Below are positions 9,071-17,859 of a stretch of 62,225 nucleotides of DNA, in pieces (the first letter of the stretch is position 1; each line of letters opens with the position of its first letter). Location of the stretch: positions 1-62,225 of the forward strand of contig OMWI01000021.1 of the NCBI GenBank assembly GCA_900314715.1, written 5' to 3'. The notes beneath the pieces are model-generated. The model saw only the letters and a program-made list of their open reading frames with translations, did not search any database and was not told the origin of the DNA. The DNA is from an uncultured Prevotellaceae bacterium (GTDB lineage: Bacteria > Bacteroidota > Bacteroidia > Bacteroidales > Bacteroidaceae). Both the position numbers and the translations under genes were made by a program.

Positions 9071-9102
9071 TTTGGTTTTTCCGCCGAAATACTGTAATTT
9101 TG
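9071..9102 (+). promoter_or_regulatory. Promoter of the esterase-dnaG operon
   Basis: TTTG (9071-9074), 20 bp, then TAATTTTG (9095-9102) is a full consensus promoter. Transcription would begin near 9107, which rules out any start upstream of that and fixes the esterase ATG at 9136. Confidence 0.8.
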
Positions 9103-9135
9103 CATCAAGTATTAACGAATTCAACAGATAGATAT

Positions 9136-10770
9136 ATGAAAAGGTTTAGTTTGGCAATCTTTATGCTTGCCTTGACGTTAACGACTACTCAAGCTCAGGT
9201 GTTCGATAACCTTCCAGATCCCATAGAGGACGTGAACAAAGTGGTGGATAATACACCCGACTCTATTGCTAAGGCTTTGATGAGTCGTCCAGCACCTGGT
9301 TCTACGCGAATAGGAAGTAATCCCGTGCTATTTCTTATTGGCAATTCCACCATGCGCAACGGTACGAAAGGCGATGGTTCTAACGGTCAATGGGGATGGG
9401 GATATTATGCCAACCAATACTTCAATGCCAATAAGATAACGGTAGAAAACCAAGCATTAGGTGGTATGTCCACCCGTACTTTCTATACAAAATTGTGGCC
9501 AGCAGTACGTGAAGCGTTGCAATCAGGCGATTGGGTAATTGTCTCTATCGGACATAATGACAATGGTCCTTTCGATGAAGGTCGCGCTCGTGCGGTCATT
9601 CCTGGTATCGGTCCTGATTCTTTGAATGTTACCATCAAGGAAACGGGCGAGAAGGAAACCGTTTACACATACGGTGGATATATGCGCAGGTATGTTTCAG
9701 AGATTCGTGCGAAGGGAGCCAATCCCATCTTGATGTCGCTTACTCCTCGTGATGCTTACGACGAGTTGACGGGTAAGATTGTTCGTAAACCGCAAGGAAA
9801 ATGGTTGGAGGAATTATCCGTGGAGTTAGATGTTCCTTACGTTGACCTCAACGAGATTTCTGGAGCCAAGTTGGATTCGTATAGCCATTGGAAAGAGAAA
9901 TATCATTTCTTCGGCGACCATATCCACACCAGTTATTATGGTGCGCAGATGAATGCGCGAAGTGCAGCTGAAGGCATCATGGCTTCCAACCATCCTAAGT
10001 TGAATGTGTTGAAAGGAATGATGATGAACGTGGGATTGAAGAAGGTTGACGTGAAGAGAGAAACGGGTAAGCCTATCGTTTTCATTACTGGAGATTCTAC
10101 CGTGAAGAATGCCGACAAGGAGAAAGATGGTATGTGGGGATGGGGCGCATTTGCCAATACCATTTTCAATGAGAAGAAAATCACACCCGTTAACGTAGCT
10201 ATTGCGGGAAGGTCAACCAGAACTTACTTGCGCGAAGGCAGATGGGAGGCGATTTACAATACCCTTCAACCAGGCGATTTCGTATTGATAGAGTTTGGAC
10301 ACAATGATATTTGTCCGATAACCGATAAGAAGGCGCGCGGCGTGATACCTGGAACGAAGGATACTTGCCATGTATATAAGATGGAAGCAGACGGTTCGTT
10401 TGTGGTGGTATATTCCTTCGGTTGGTATTTGAAGAAGTTTATCGATGACGTACGTGAGAAAGGCGCTACGCCTATATTGGTTTCGTTGACTCCGAGAAAC
10501 GAATGGCCGAATGGTAAGGTGGAACGTCGCAACGATTCATACGGTAAATGGTATCGTGAAGTGGTGGAAGAAACAGGCGTGGATTTCCTCGACATACACA
10601 ATATTATTGCCGATTATTTGGATAAGAAATTCAAAGGCAAGGAAGATGCATTGCCTTACTTCAAGAAAGACCATACACACACCAGCATGATGGGAGCCAA
10701 GAACAATGCGAAATGTGTGGCTAAGGGATTGAAACAAATGAAACACCCGTTGGCAAAATACCTGAAATAA
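9136..10770 (+). CDS. Double SGNH esterase (rhamnogalacturonan acetylesterase type)
   Basis: The 544-residue secreted protein (signal peptide 1-20, TQAQ cleavage) has two tandem SGNH hydrolase domains. Domain 1 (about 62-290) has S71 in IGNSTMRNG, the GHND block and D261/H264 in GDHIHTS. Domain 2 (about 312-544) has S321 in TGDSTVKN, GHND, and D512/H515 in KDHTHTS. Both look complete for Ser-Asp-His catalysis, but domain 1 has GNS instead of the usual GDS. Related enzymes remove acetyl groups from pectic rhamnogalacturonan. ATG 9136 was chosen because it begins the signal peptide and lies downstream of the promoter. dnaG starts 2 bp after the stop. Confidence 0.85.
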   Translation: MKRFSLAIFMLALTLTTTQAQVFDNLPDPIEDVNKVVDNTPDSIAKALMSRPAPGSTRIGSNPVLFLIGNSTMRNGTKGDGSNGQWGWGYYANQYFNANKITVENQALGGMSTRTFYTKLWPAVREALQSGDWVIVSIGHNDNGPFDEGRARAVIPGIGPDSLNVTIKETGEKETVYTYGGYMRRYVSEIRAKGANPILMSLTPRDAYDELTGKIVRKPQGKWLEELSVELDVPYVDLNEISGAKLDSYSHWKEKYHFFGDHIHTSYYGAQMNARSAAEGIMASNHPKLNVLKGMMMNVGLKKVDVKRETGKPIVFITGDSTVKNADKEKDGMWGWGAFANTIFNEKKITPVNVAIAGRSTRTYLREGRWEAIYNTLQPGDFVLIEFGHNDICPITDKKARGVIPGTKDTCHVYKMEADGSFVVVYSFGWYLKKFIDDVREKGATPILVSLTPRNEWPNGKVERRNDSYGKWYREVVEETGVDFLDIHNIIADYLDKKFKGKEDALPYFKKDHTHTSMMGAKNNAKCVAKGLKQMKHPLAKYLK

Positions 10771-10772
10771 AC

Positions 10773-12704
10773 GTGATAGATAGGGCTACCGTAGAGAAAA
10801 TCAAAGATGCCGCCAATATCGTGGATGTGGTGGGTGAGTTCGTTACGCTTCGTAAGGCGGGAATGAACTATAAAGGATTGTGCCCATTCCATAACGAGAA
10901 GACGCCTTCGTTTATCGTTTCTCCTGCTCGTGGTACTTGTCATTGTTTCGGTTGTGGTAAGGGTGGAAATTCCATCAGTTTTGTGATGGAACATGAACAA
11001 ATGACTTACCCCGAAGCATTGCGATGGTTGGCCAATAAATATCATATCGAAATCAAGGAACGCGAATTGAGCGATGAGGAAAAGCGTGAACAAAGTGAGC
11101 GCGAATCCATGTTTATCATCAACGAATATGCGTTGAAGTATTTCGAGGACATCTTACACAACCATGAAGAAGGCAAAGCCATCGGCTTGCAATATTTCAG
11201 GAGTAGGGGATTCAGGGATGATATCATCTCCAAATTCCAATTGGGTTTCGACCTCAGTAATCGATATGCTTTCGCGAATACCGCTTTGGAGAAAGGTTAT
11301 AAGAGTGAGTTTATCGAAAAGGTAGGTATCTGTTACAAGAACGATAGAGGAGAACTGATTGACCGTTATTCAGGTAGGGTGATTTTCCCGTGGATAGGTG
11401 TAAGCGGAAAGGTGGTTGGTTTTGGTGGAAGAAAACTTGATGCCGCTACGAAAGGTGTACAACAGAAGTATGTCAATTCGCCCGATTCGGAAATTTATCA
11501 CAAAGATAGAGAATTATACGGTATTTACCAAGCCAAGAAAGCCATTGCCAAGGAAGATAGAGTGTATATGGTTGAGGGATATACCGACGTGATTTCCATG
11601 CATCAATGTGGAATCGAAAACGTTGTTGCCAATTCTGGTACGGCTCTTAGTCTTCATCAGATTCATGTACTTCATCGGTTCACGTCAAACATTACTTTGC
11701 TTTACGACGGAGATAGTGCTGGTATTCATGCTGCTTTGCGCGGTACGGATATGTTGCTTAGTGAAGGAATGAATTTGAAGGTTTTACTTTTGCCAGATGG
11801 TGATGACCCAGATTCATTCGCACGTAAACACACCGCTTCTGATTTCAGACAATATATAGAGGAGAAGCAAACCGACTTCATCCAGTTTAAGACGGATTTG
11901 TTGTTGAAAAACGAGCGCGACCCATTGAAGCGAAGCGAAGCCATTAACTCTATCGTAGAGAGCATTGCAATGGTGCAAAATCAAATCTTGCGAGATACTT
12001 ACTTGCATGATTGTGCTCAACGAATAGGCATTAGCGAGTCTACTTTGATTAACCAAATGAATAAGTTCATTCGCAATGGACGAGAACAAAAGACTCCACA
12101 GGTGCAAACGCCTATTCCAAAGGTTGTTCCCGTGAATGTCGTTTCATCCAATACGCCTACTACTGGTGATAGTAAGGTGCAACAAATGCTCATTCAATTG
12201 GTGATTAGACATGGGAAAAGGGTGATATATAACAACGTGGAAGACGAGGAAGGTAATCTTCACGACATTAATATCATTCAATACGTGAGCTTGAATCTAA
12301 GTGCTGACAATCTACGTTTTAATAATGAGTTGTATAACCGCATCTTAGAGGAAGCCGTGGAACATTTGAACGATGATGGTTTTGATACGCAAAACTATTT
12401 TATCAATCACGAGGACATTACGATAAGTAAGTTGGCAGCCGACATGAGTCAAGATAAGTTTCATTTGTGTGAAAGTCAGCAAGTGAAAAACGACCAAGAA
12501 TCATTGCGTAATCGCACGTTGCATCTGATTCTTGATTTCCGGAAGGAATATTTAGATGGAAGGCTGAAGGCAATTAAAAGAGATATCGCGCAGGTGACAA
12601 ACGACATGGAGAGAATGAGAGCGTTGATGAGCGAGTATCAAGAAACCATGCATCTGCGCAATGAGTTGGCGAAAAAGTTGGGCAATAATATAATGACGAG
12701 ATAA
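10773..12704 (+). CDS. dnaG: DNA primase
   Basis: The 643-residue primase starts with GTG two bases after the esterase stop. It has the CHC2 zinc finger (C37, H40, C58, C61), the RNA-polymerase domain with TOPRIM motifs (E268 in VEGYTDV; D312 and D314 in YDGDSAG) and a C-terminal helicase-interaction region. It synthesises RNA primers at the fork. Its position leaves no room for a private promoter directly upstream, so it either depends on the esterase promoter or has one inside the esterase gene. queD follows 1 bp after its stop. Confidence 0.95.
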   Translation: MIDRATVEKIKDAANIVDVVGEFVTLRKAGMNYKGLCPFHNEKTPSFIVSPARGTCHCFGCGKGGNSISFVMEHEQMTYPEALRWLANKYHIEIKERELSDEEKREQSERESMFIINEYALKYFEDILHNHEEGKAIGLQYFRSRGFRDDIISKFQLGFDLSNRYAFANTALEKGYKSEFIEKVGICYKNDRGELIDRYSGRVIFPWIGVSGKVVGFGGRKLDAATKGVQQKYVNSPDSEIYHKDRELYGIYQAKKAIAKEDRVYMVEGYTDVISMHQCGIENVVANSGTALSLHQIHVLHRFTSNITLLYDGDSAGIHAALRGTDMLLSEGMNLKVLLLPDGDDPDSFARKHTASDFRQYIEEKQTDFIQFKTDLLLKNERDPLKRSEAINSIVESIAMVQNQILRDTYLHDCAQRIGISESTLINQMNKFIRNGREQKTPQVQTPIPKVVPVNVVSSNTPTTGDSKVQQMLIQLVIRHGKRVIYNNVEDEEGNLHDINIIQYVSLNLSADNLRFNNELYNRILEEAVEHLNDDGFDTQNYFINHEDITISKLAADMSQDKFHLCESQQVKNDQESLRNRTLHLILDFRKEYLDGRLKAIKRDIAQVTNDMERMRALMSEYQETMHLRNELAKKLGNNIMTR

Positions 12705-12705
12705 T

Positions 12706-13041
12706 ATGTATTTTATAGAGAAAACATTTGAGATTTCTGCCTGTCATAGACTTGTACTTCCGTATGAGAGCAAGTGTACGCACATACACGGTCACAATTG
12801 GTTGATTACGGTATATTGCAAGTCTCTCGAATTAAACGAGAGTGGGATGGTGGTGGATTTCAGCGAAGTCAAGAGAAGGGTGAAGAAGGTGCTGGATCAT
12901 CAAGACCTGAACGAAGTGCTTCCTTTCAATCCTACGGCTGAGAATATCGCGCGCTGGATTACCGACCAGATTCCGCATTGTTATAGGACAAGGGTGCAAG
13001 AAAGCGATGGTAACGTTGCCATTTACGAAAAAGACGAATGA
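12706..13041 (+). CDS. queD: 6-carboxy-5,6,7,8-tetrahydropterin synthase
   Basis: This 111-residue QueD has the zinc-binding His in SACHRL and HGHNW and the catalytic Cys in ESKCTHIHGH. It makes carboxytetrahydropterin from dihydroneopterin triphosphate in the queuosine/7-deazaguanine pathway. It overlaps queE by 4 bp (ATGA), so the two steps are translationally coupled. Confidence 0.93.
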   Translation: MYFIEKTFEISACHRLVLPYESKCTHIHGHNWLITVYCKSLELNESGMVVDFSEVKRRVKKVLDHQDLNEVLPFNPTAENIARWITDQIPHCYRTRVQESDGNVAIYEKDE

Positions 13042-13625
13042 TGAAGACCTACCGCGTGAACGATATGTTTTATTCCCTGCAAGGCGAAGGTAACAATACG
13101 GGCAAGGTTGCCGTATTCGTGAGATTTGCGGGGTGTAATTTGCGTTGCTCATTTTGTGATACGGATTTTACGGATTATACGGAAATGAGTGCGGATGAAA
13201 TCGTGAAACGCGCTAATGCATTATGTGAAGTTGCCCAACAGATAAAACCGATGGTGGTACTTACTGGTGGTGAACCTACATTGCAAGTTGACTGGGCTTT
13301 GATAGACTCTTTGCATCAAGCAGGATATGTTGTCGCGATGGAAAGTAACGGTACTAATCTTCCTCCCGATAATCTTGATTGGTTGACGGTGTCTCCCAAG
13401 GAGCGGGTAATGGTGAAACGATGCAATGAATTGAAATGCTTGTTTGATGAAAAGGCATGTGTTGATGATTTCGGAATCATAGCCGATGAGTATTATCTAC
13501 AACCTTGCGACGTGGGGGATGATGTGAAGAATCAAGCTATCATCCAACAATGTGTAGAGTATATCAAGGCTCACCCCAAATGGCGATTGTCTTTGCAAAT
13601 CCATAAGTTGGCTGGGTTTAAGTGA
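13038..13625 (+). CDS. queE: 7-carboxy-7-deazaguanine synthase
   Basis: The 195-residue radical SAM enzyme has C33, C37 and C40 (CNLRCSFC) for the Fe-S cluster and the SLQGEGNNTG entry motif. It converts carboxytetrahydropterin to 7-carboxy-7-deazaguanine. It follows queD with a 4-bp overlap. QueC and QueF are not in the window. Confidence 0.93.
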   Translation: MMKTYRVNDMFYSLQGEGNNTGKVAVFVRFAGCNLRCSFCDTDFTDYTEMSADEIVKRANALCEVAQQIKPMVVLTGGEPTLQVDWALIDSLHQAGYVVAMESNGTNLPPDNLDWLTVSPKERVMVKRCNELKCLFDEKACVDDFGIIADEYYLQPCDVGDDVKNQAIIQQCVEYIKAHPKWRLSLQIHKLAGFK

Positions 13626-13660
13626 TATGATGTCTTAACGCTCATAATAATATATACGAA

Positions 13661-15085
13661 ATGACATATCTTTATTGGATTGCCACCCTTATTTATGCGG
13701 TTATCGTGATAGGCACGATAATTACCGTCGTGATGGATAATCGACAACCAGTAAAGACGTTGTTGTGGATTTTCGTATTGCTCTTCATGCCAGTCATAGG
13801 AATCATCTTGTATTTCTTCTTCGGCATGAATACTCGAAAGGAAAAGATGATTAGCCAACGGAGTATCGACCGATTGACGAAACGCTCTATGATGGAATAC
13901 ATCGAACAAAAGGACCTTCACGTAGCGGATAGTCATAAGGTGTTGGTGAGATTGTTCTCTGAGCAAAACTGGGCGTTTCCTTACAAGGACAACGAAGTGG
14001 ATATTTTTACCGATGGTTATGCGTTTTTTCCAGAGTTGTTGGCTGAGATTGCCAAGGCTAAAGACCATATTCATTTAGACACTTACATCTTTGAAGACGA
14101 TCCGTTAGGACGTTTGGTTGCCGATGCGTTGATTGCCAAGGCGAAAGAGGGCGTAGAGGTTCGCGTCATTTACGATGATGTGGGATGTTGGAAAGTGAAG
14201 AACTCCTTCTTTGAGCGAATGCGAGAGGCGGGAATCGACGTTCATGCATTTATGCCCGTTCGTTTCCCGATGTTCACGAGAAAGGTCAACTATCGCAATC
14301 ACCGCAAGATATGTATCATTGATGGTTTGGTGGGATTCATCGGTGGTATGAATATCGCCATGCGATACGTGAAGGGAACGGCCAAACAACCTTGGCGCGA
14401 TACGCATTTGCGCATTCGTGGAGCGTCTGTATATGGTTTGCAACGGGCATTCTTGATAGATTGGTATTTCGTTGACCGTACGCTTATCACCAAACATAAA
14501 TATTATCCTCCTTACGATGCTAATATCAGCAACAATTGTGTGGCGCAAGTCGTAACAAGTAGTCCTATCTCTGAATGGCCTGACATCATGCAGGGATATG
14601 TGCGTATCTTGTTGGAAGCCAAACGATATGTCTATATAGAGACTCCTTATTTCTTACCAACAGAACCAGTGCTTTTCGCCATGCGAACGGCTGCTTTGGC
14701 TGGCGTAGACGTAAGGTTGATGATTCCTTTTCAAAGTGATGCGAAAATCACCGAATGGGCTACTCGTTCCTACTTCGTGGAAACGATTAAGGCTGGCGTG
14801 AAAATATACTTATATAAGGCTGCTTTCAATCACAGTAAGTTACTTATTAGCGATGATTCATTGAGTACTTGCGGCAGCACCAACGTAGATTTCCGCAGTT
14901 TCGAGAATAACTTTGAGTCGAACATCTTCTTCTACCATCAAGGAATTGCGTTGAGATTAAAGAAGGTATTCCTTGACGACCAAAGTCATTGTATCTTATT
15001 GAACAGTACGGTTAACTTAGAACATCGTCATTTCCTCAAGCGGTTCACGGAATCCGTCTTCCGTTTGATTTCACCAATGTTGTAA
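13661..15085 (+). CDS. cls: Cardiolipin synthase
   Basis: The 474-residue phospholipase-D-family enzyme has two N-terminal membrane helices (about 4-24 and 34-54) and two HKD motifs (HRKICIIDG near residue 214 and HSKLLISDD near 391). It condenses phosphatidylglycerol into cardiolipin at the inner membrane. It starts 35 bp after queE and closes the five-gene run. A hairpin of inverted tandem repeats lies just downstream. Confidence 0.92.
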   Translation: MTYLYWIATLIYAVIVIGTIITVVMDNRQPVKTLLWIFVLLFMPVIGIILYFFFGMNTRKEKMISQRSIDRLTKRSMMEYIEQKDLHVADSHKVLVRLFSEQNWAFPYKDNEVDIFTDGYAFFPELLAEIAKAKDHIHLDTYIFEDDPLGRLVADALIAKAKEGVEVRVIYDDVGCWKVKNSFFERMREAGIDVHAFMPVRFPMFTRKVNYRNHRKICIIDGLVGFIGGMNIAMRYVKGTAKQPWRDTHLRIRGASVYGLQRAFLIDWYFVDRTLITKHKYYPPYDANISNNCVAQVVTSSPISEWPDIMQGYVRILLEAKRYVYIETPYFLPTEPVLFAMRTAALAGVDVRLMIPFQSDAKITEWATRSYFVETIKAGVKIYLYKAAFNHSKLLISDDSLSTCGSTNVDFRSFENNFESNIFFYHQGIALRLKKVFLDDQSHCILLNSTVNLEHRHFLKRFTESVFRLISPML

Positions 15086-15090
15086 TCGTA

Positions 15091-15196
15091 AGAGGTGAGG
15101 AGTGAGAGGTGAGAAGTGAGAGAATACCTTTTTCTCCTTTATTACTTAATGAAAAAGACATATCTCTCACCTCTCACCCCTCACCCCTCACCTCTT
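15091..15196. repeat. Inverted 7-bp tandem repeats between cls and rsmD
   Basis: Four GTGAGnn units (15091-15123) face four CTCACnn units (15163-15196) across about 40 nt, giving a stem of about 33 bp with a few mismatches. The right arm includes the last codons and stop of rsmD. Placement between convergent genes fits a terminator-like role. Confidence 0.75.
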
Positions 15197-15725
15197 CCCT
15201 AAACACCGAAAAGTTTACGCTTCCGTAATTTCGATGCTCTATGAAATGGGGATGGTCTGAAAAGTCGTTGTGCTTGCCGTGTTCGAATACGAAGATACCG
15301 TTTTCCTTTAACAAGCCGTACTCGAAGATTAACGATGGAATCTTCGGCAATTCGGGTAATGAATAGGGCGGGTCGGCAAAGATGAAGTCGAATTGTTGGT
15401 GACAACTCTTCAGAAACCTAAACACGTCGCCACGGATAAGGATGTTCTTTTCCGTTCCTATCTTCTTCATGCAATCGCTGATAAAACGAGCATGGTCGCG
15501 GTCGAGTTCGACGCTTACTACAGAAGCACATCCACGACTTAGCAACTCCAGCGATATGCTTCCCGTACCTGCAAACAAGTCCAACGCCGTAGCATCCTCA
15601 AAGTCAATATAACCATTGAGCACGTTGAAGATACTCTCTTTCGCAAAATCGGTTGTCGGACGCGCCTTGAAACTCCGTGGTATCTCAAAGTGCCTACCCT
15701 TGTATATCCCTGTAACGATTCTCAT
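15174..15725 (-). CDS. rsmD: 16S rRNA (guanine966-N2)-methyltransferase
   Basis: The 183-residue methyltransferase has the SAM motif ALDLFAGTGSISLELLSRG and the catalytic FADPPYSLPE. It methylates G966 of 16S rRNA in the small subunit. Its start overlaps the DUF3822 stop by 4 bp. The last residues (EVRGEG) are encoded inside the inverted GTGAG repeat and are not family-conserved, so the C-terminus has probably been remodelled by the repeat. Confidence 0.92.
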   Translation of the reverse strand: MRIVTGIYKGRHFEIPRSFKARPTTDFAKESIFNVLNGYIDFEDATALDLFAGTGSISLELLSRGCASVVSVELDRDHARFISDCMKKIGTEKNILIRGDVFRFLKSCHQQFDFIFADPPYSLPELPKIPSLIFEYGLLKENGIFVFEHGKHNDFSDHPHFIEHRNYGSVNFSVFREEVRGEG

Positions 15726-16531
15726 CTGTTTTCCGTAAAAATGGCTTGTAAGTCGAAAGGCATTTCCTTGTAATTGGTGAAAGGTGCGTGGTTGAATTCC
15801 GTTTCCGCATTCAGCGCGTATACCTTTTGTACATAGTGGTGCAAGGCTTCCATCATCCAGTCTTTTTCGGGAATGTCGCCCGCTAAATAAAGCTCGTCGT
15901 GTTGCACGTCGTATCCCAATTGCTGCCAGGTGTAGAGCATGTAATACACGGCATCGTGCGCATGTTCGGCATTGAAGCTATTGCAAAACTTAAACCTGTT
16001 TTTGTCGAAGCTAAACACTTCCATACGTTTGTCGTGGAAATAAGCATACAACTTCTTGCGTACTCCCGTAAAACTCCTCCTATGCAGGTAGTTCCATACG
16101 GGATGGGCTATGGGGAAATAGCGCACGTCGCTGAAATGCTCGTCGATAACGAGTTTCAAGTCTTTGTTGATGCAAAACACCGCCACCGTATTCAAGTTGG
16201 GCAACACTTGGTAAATCACCGTATTCCCTTCCATTCCCGTGATGGTATGGTGATACATGCTTTCTATGTCGTCTTCGTTGAATTCCTGTACGGGAATCAG
16301 CATTACGGGCGAGTCTATCAATGCCAAAGCACGTTGATAGCCCCTGCTCAACAAATCGCCATCTTTGAAAGCCTCCCGTAAGTTGGCTGCCATCGCAATG
16401 CCAGTCCTGATGGGATAATGCTCGTATGCCACTTTGTTGACAGATTCACGGTCTACCACGGCAAACGAGAGGTCGTTGTGACTAATCCTGATGTTCAGTC
16501 TTTCTTGTTTGATATTGTTTTCGTTGTTCAT
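15722..16531 (-). CDS. DUF3822 family protein
   Basis: The 269-residue soluble protein contains ISHNDLSFAVVD near residue 18 and the FYVDKNRF-like FSFDKNRFKFCNSF stretch, recognised as DUF3822, a Bacteroidetes family commonly found next to rsmD. An actin-like ATPase-related fold has been suggested for such proteins, but I cannot confirm that here. It overlaps rsmD by 4 bp. Confidence 0.75.
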   Translation of the reverse strand: MNNENNIKQERLNIRISHNDLSFAVVDRESVNKVAYEHYPIRTGIAMAANLREAFKDGDLLSRGYQRALALIDSPVMLIPVQEFNEDDIESMYHHTITGMEGNTVIYQVLPNLNTVAVFCINKDLKLVIDEHFSDVRYFPIAHPVWNYLHRRSFTGVRKKLYAYFHDKRMEVFSFDKNRFKFCNSFNAEHAHDAVYYMLYTWQQLGYDVQHDELYLAGDIPEKDWMMEALHHYVQKVYALNAETEFNHAPFTNYKEMPFDLQAIFTENR

Positions 16532-16549
16532 CGTCAGTGTAATGGTTTT

Positions 16550-17008
16550 TTATGGGTTTACGTTCCCGATGATTAAACCAGGAAACTTGCCTTCCTCTGA
16601 GGCGCGGCGAATCAAGTTGTCTATCTCCTTTTCGTTCATGCCGTTCAGGTAGTCACGATAGGATGCGCTACACGACATCTGCGGCACCGTTTCGCCAGAT
16701 TCCAATGGTTCCATGCTCGTTTGGATGGAGAACATCACATCGTCGGAGAAGGGAATGAAACGCAACGAATCCGCCAAAAGACCTTCCTTCACCAAGCTAT
16801 CCAAGCTCGCCGTGTAATATCCGTGCGTCCGCAAGTATTGCGTTTCAGCCTGTTGGATGCTGTTCATCCTGTATTCTACTATCTTTTCCCGTTCCTTCAC
16901 TTGTTCCTCGAAGCGCATCGGGGCACTCACACTCAAGTAGCAAATAAGCACCAATATCAATGCACAGACAGTCAGTAGGATGTGGTGGCGATTCATTAAT
17001 TTCATCAT
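16550..17008 (-). CDS. Membrane-anchored hypothetical protein
   Basis: The 152-residue protein has one N-terminal hydrophobic helix (about 10-28) and an outward soluble domain. QQAETQYLRTHGYYTASLDSL resembles the start of pseudopilin-like or minor-pilin globular folds, but this is weak. It is first in the operon with DUF3822 and rsmD (18 bp gap). Function unknown. Confidence 0.65.
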   Translation of the reverse strand: MMKLMNRHHILLTVCALILVLICYLSVSAPMRFEEQVKEREKIVEYRMNSIQQAETQYLRTHGYYTASLDSLVKEGLLADSLRFIPFSDDVMFSIQTSMEPLESGETVPQMSCSASYRDYLNGMNEKEIDNLIRRASEEGKFPGLIIGNVNP

Positions 17009-17025
17009 GGTTTCTCAATTTGATG

Positions 17026-17057
17026 CAAAGATACGATTATGTGAGCGAATAACCAAA
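17026..17057 (-). promoter_or_regulatory. Promoter of the hypothetical-DUF3822-rsmD operon
   Basis: Minus-strand TTTG (17054-17057), 20 bp, TATCTTTG (17026-17033). This is a full match to the Bacteroidetes consensus, with a leader of about 13 nt to ATG 17008. Confidence 0.75.
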
Positions 17058-17136
17058 TTAATTCGTGTTTTTTCCCTGCGTTTCCCGTTGGAATAGTTTG
17101 ATGTTGGAGTTATAGGCATGTTATCGTTTCAATTTC

Positions 17137-17197
17137 GTACAATCATCATGTACCATTCGTACAACGGCTTTGTACCATTCGTACATGGCCGATGTAC
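17137..17197. repeat. 22-bp-period array B with GTAC tetramers
   Basis: GTAC occurs at 17137, 17159 and 17181, and again at 17150, 17172 and 17194, so spacers alternate 9, 5, 9, 5, 9 nt. Flanks GTTTCAATTTC and GAAATGAAAC are themselves near inverted copies. The geometry equals that of the AAAC/GTTT arrays, but the tetramer differs. Confidence 0.85.
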
Positions 17198-17270
17198 GAA
17201 ATGAAACCAACATTTTTATTGAGCCAAAAAAATATTTCCTAAAATAATATTGTGTTTAAAAATAAATATG

Positions 17271-17278
17271 TAATTTTG
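17271..17278 (+). promoter_or_regulatory. -7 element of ssrA
   Basis: TAATTTTG lies 29 bp before the mature tmRNA 5' end, leaving a short leader to be processed. A good -33 TTTG was not found. Confidence 0.55.
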
Positions 17279-17307
17279 CACCGCTTTTCAGCAAGATACT
17301 ATTTCAT

Positions 17308-17703
17308 GGGGTTGACTGGATTTGACGGCAAGATGAGATGGTATGTAAGCATGCGGAGGCTCGTTGGCTACCTCCTTAATCTGAGTGAACAAAAAATTAA
17401 TTGGCGAAAGAAACTACGCTCTCGCTGCCTAATCGAAGCATAGTAGATTACTGGCTTTATTCCGTCACAAGGTGATGGAACGAGACATCGCTCCAAGGAT
17501 GTTGTTCCGAATCTGAGGGTTCAGCGGTGCAGGTAAATCGGAAATAGTCGTGTTGAGCCTCGGCAGCACGATGAAATTCAGAGGATAAGGTATCGATTGG
17601 TGGTCCAGGTCTTGTCGATGCTCGAAAACCAAAGTCTGGAATAAGCATGTAGAAAGCGTATGGTTTCCTTGTGCGGACGCGGGTTCGATTCCCGCCAGCT
17701 CCA
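17308..17703 (+). ncRNA. ssrA: Transfer-messenger RNA
   Basis: The 5' GGGGTTG pairs with 3' CAGCTCC to form the acceptor stem. The T-arm GGGTTCGATTCCC is at the 3' end, and CCA is not encoded. The resume frame GGC GAA AGA AAC TAC GCT CTC GCT GCC TAA at 17403-17432 gives the tag (A)GERNYALAA, close to known Bacteroidales tags (for example GENNYALAA). It rescues stalled ribosomes with SmpB and marks products for proteolysis. Ends are set by base pairing, not by mapping. Confidence 0.95.
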
Positions 17704-17859
17704 CATCAACAAATCCCTTCGTCACACAATGGCGAAGGGGTTTGTCTTTCTTTTTCGTACCATACAAAACAATAGACTCAAGCGAAATTACATAGGTTTT
17801 GTGATTTTCCAATGTCTTTTAATTTGCCTTTTTCAGTCTTCAATCTGCAATTTTCATTC

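Noticed and set aside
9028-9135. Upstream start extending the esterase by 36 residues
   Set aside because: It would precede the promoter at 9071-9102 and run through array A. The signal peptide begins at 9136.
12600-12710. PreQ1 riboswitch upstream of queD
   Set aside because: queD starts 1 bp after dnaG, leaving no room for a leader aptamer.
17252-17443. Small open frame at the start of the tmRNA
   Set aside because: It lies across the ssrA promoter and tmRNA body. The only real frame there is the short tag at 17403-17432.
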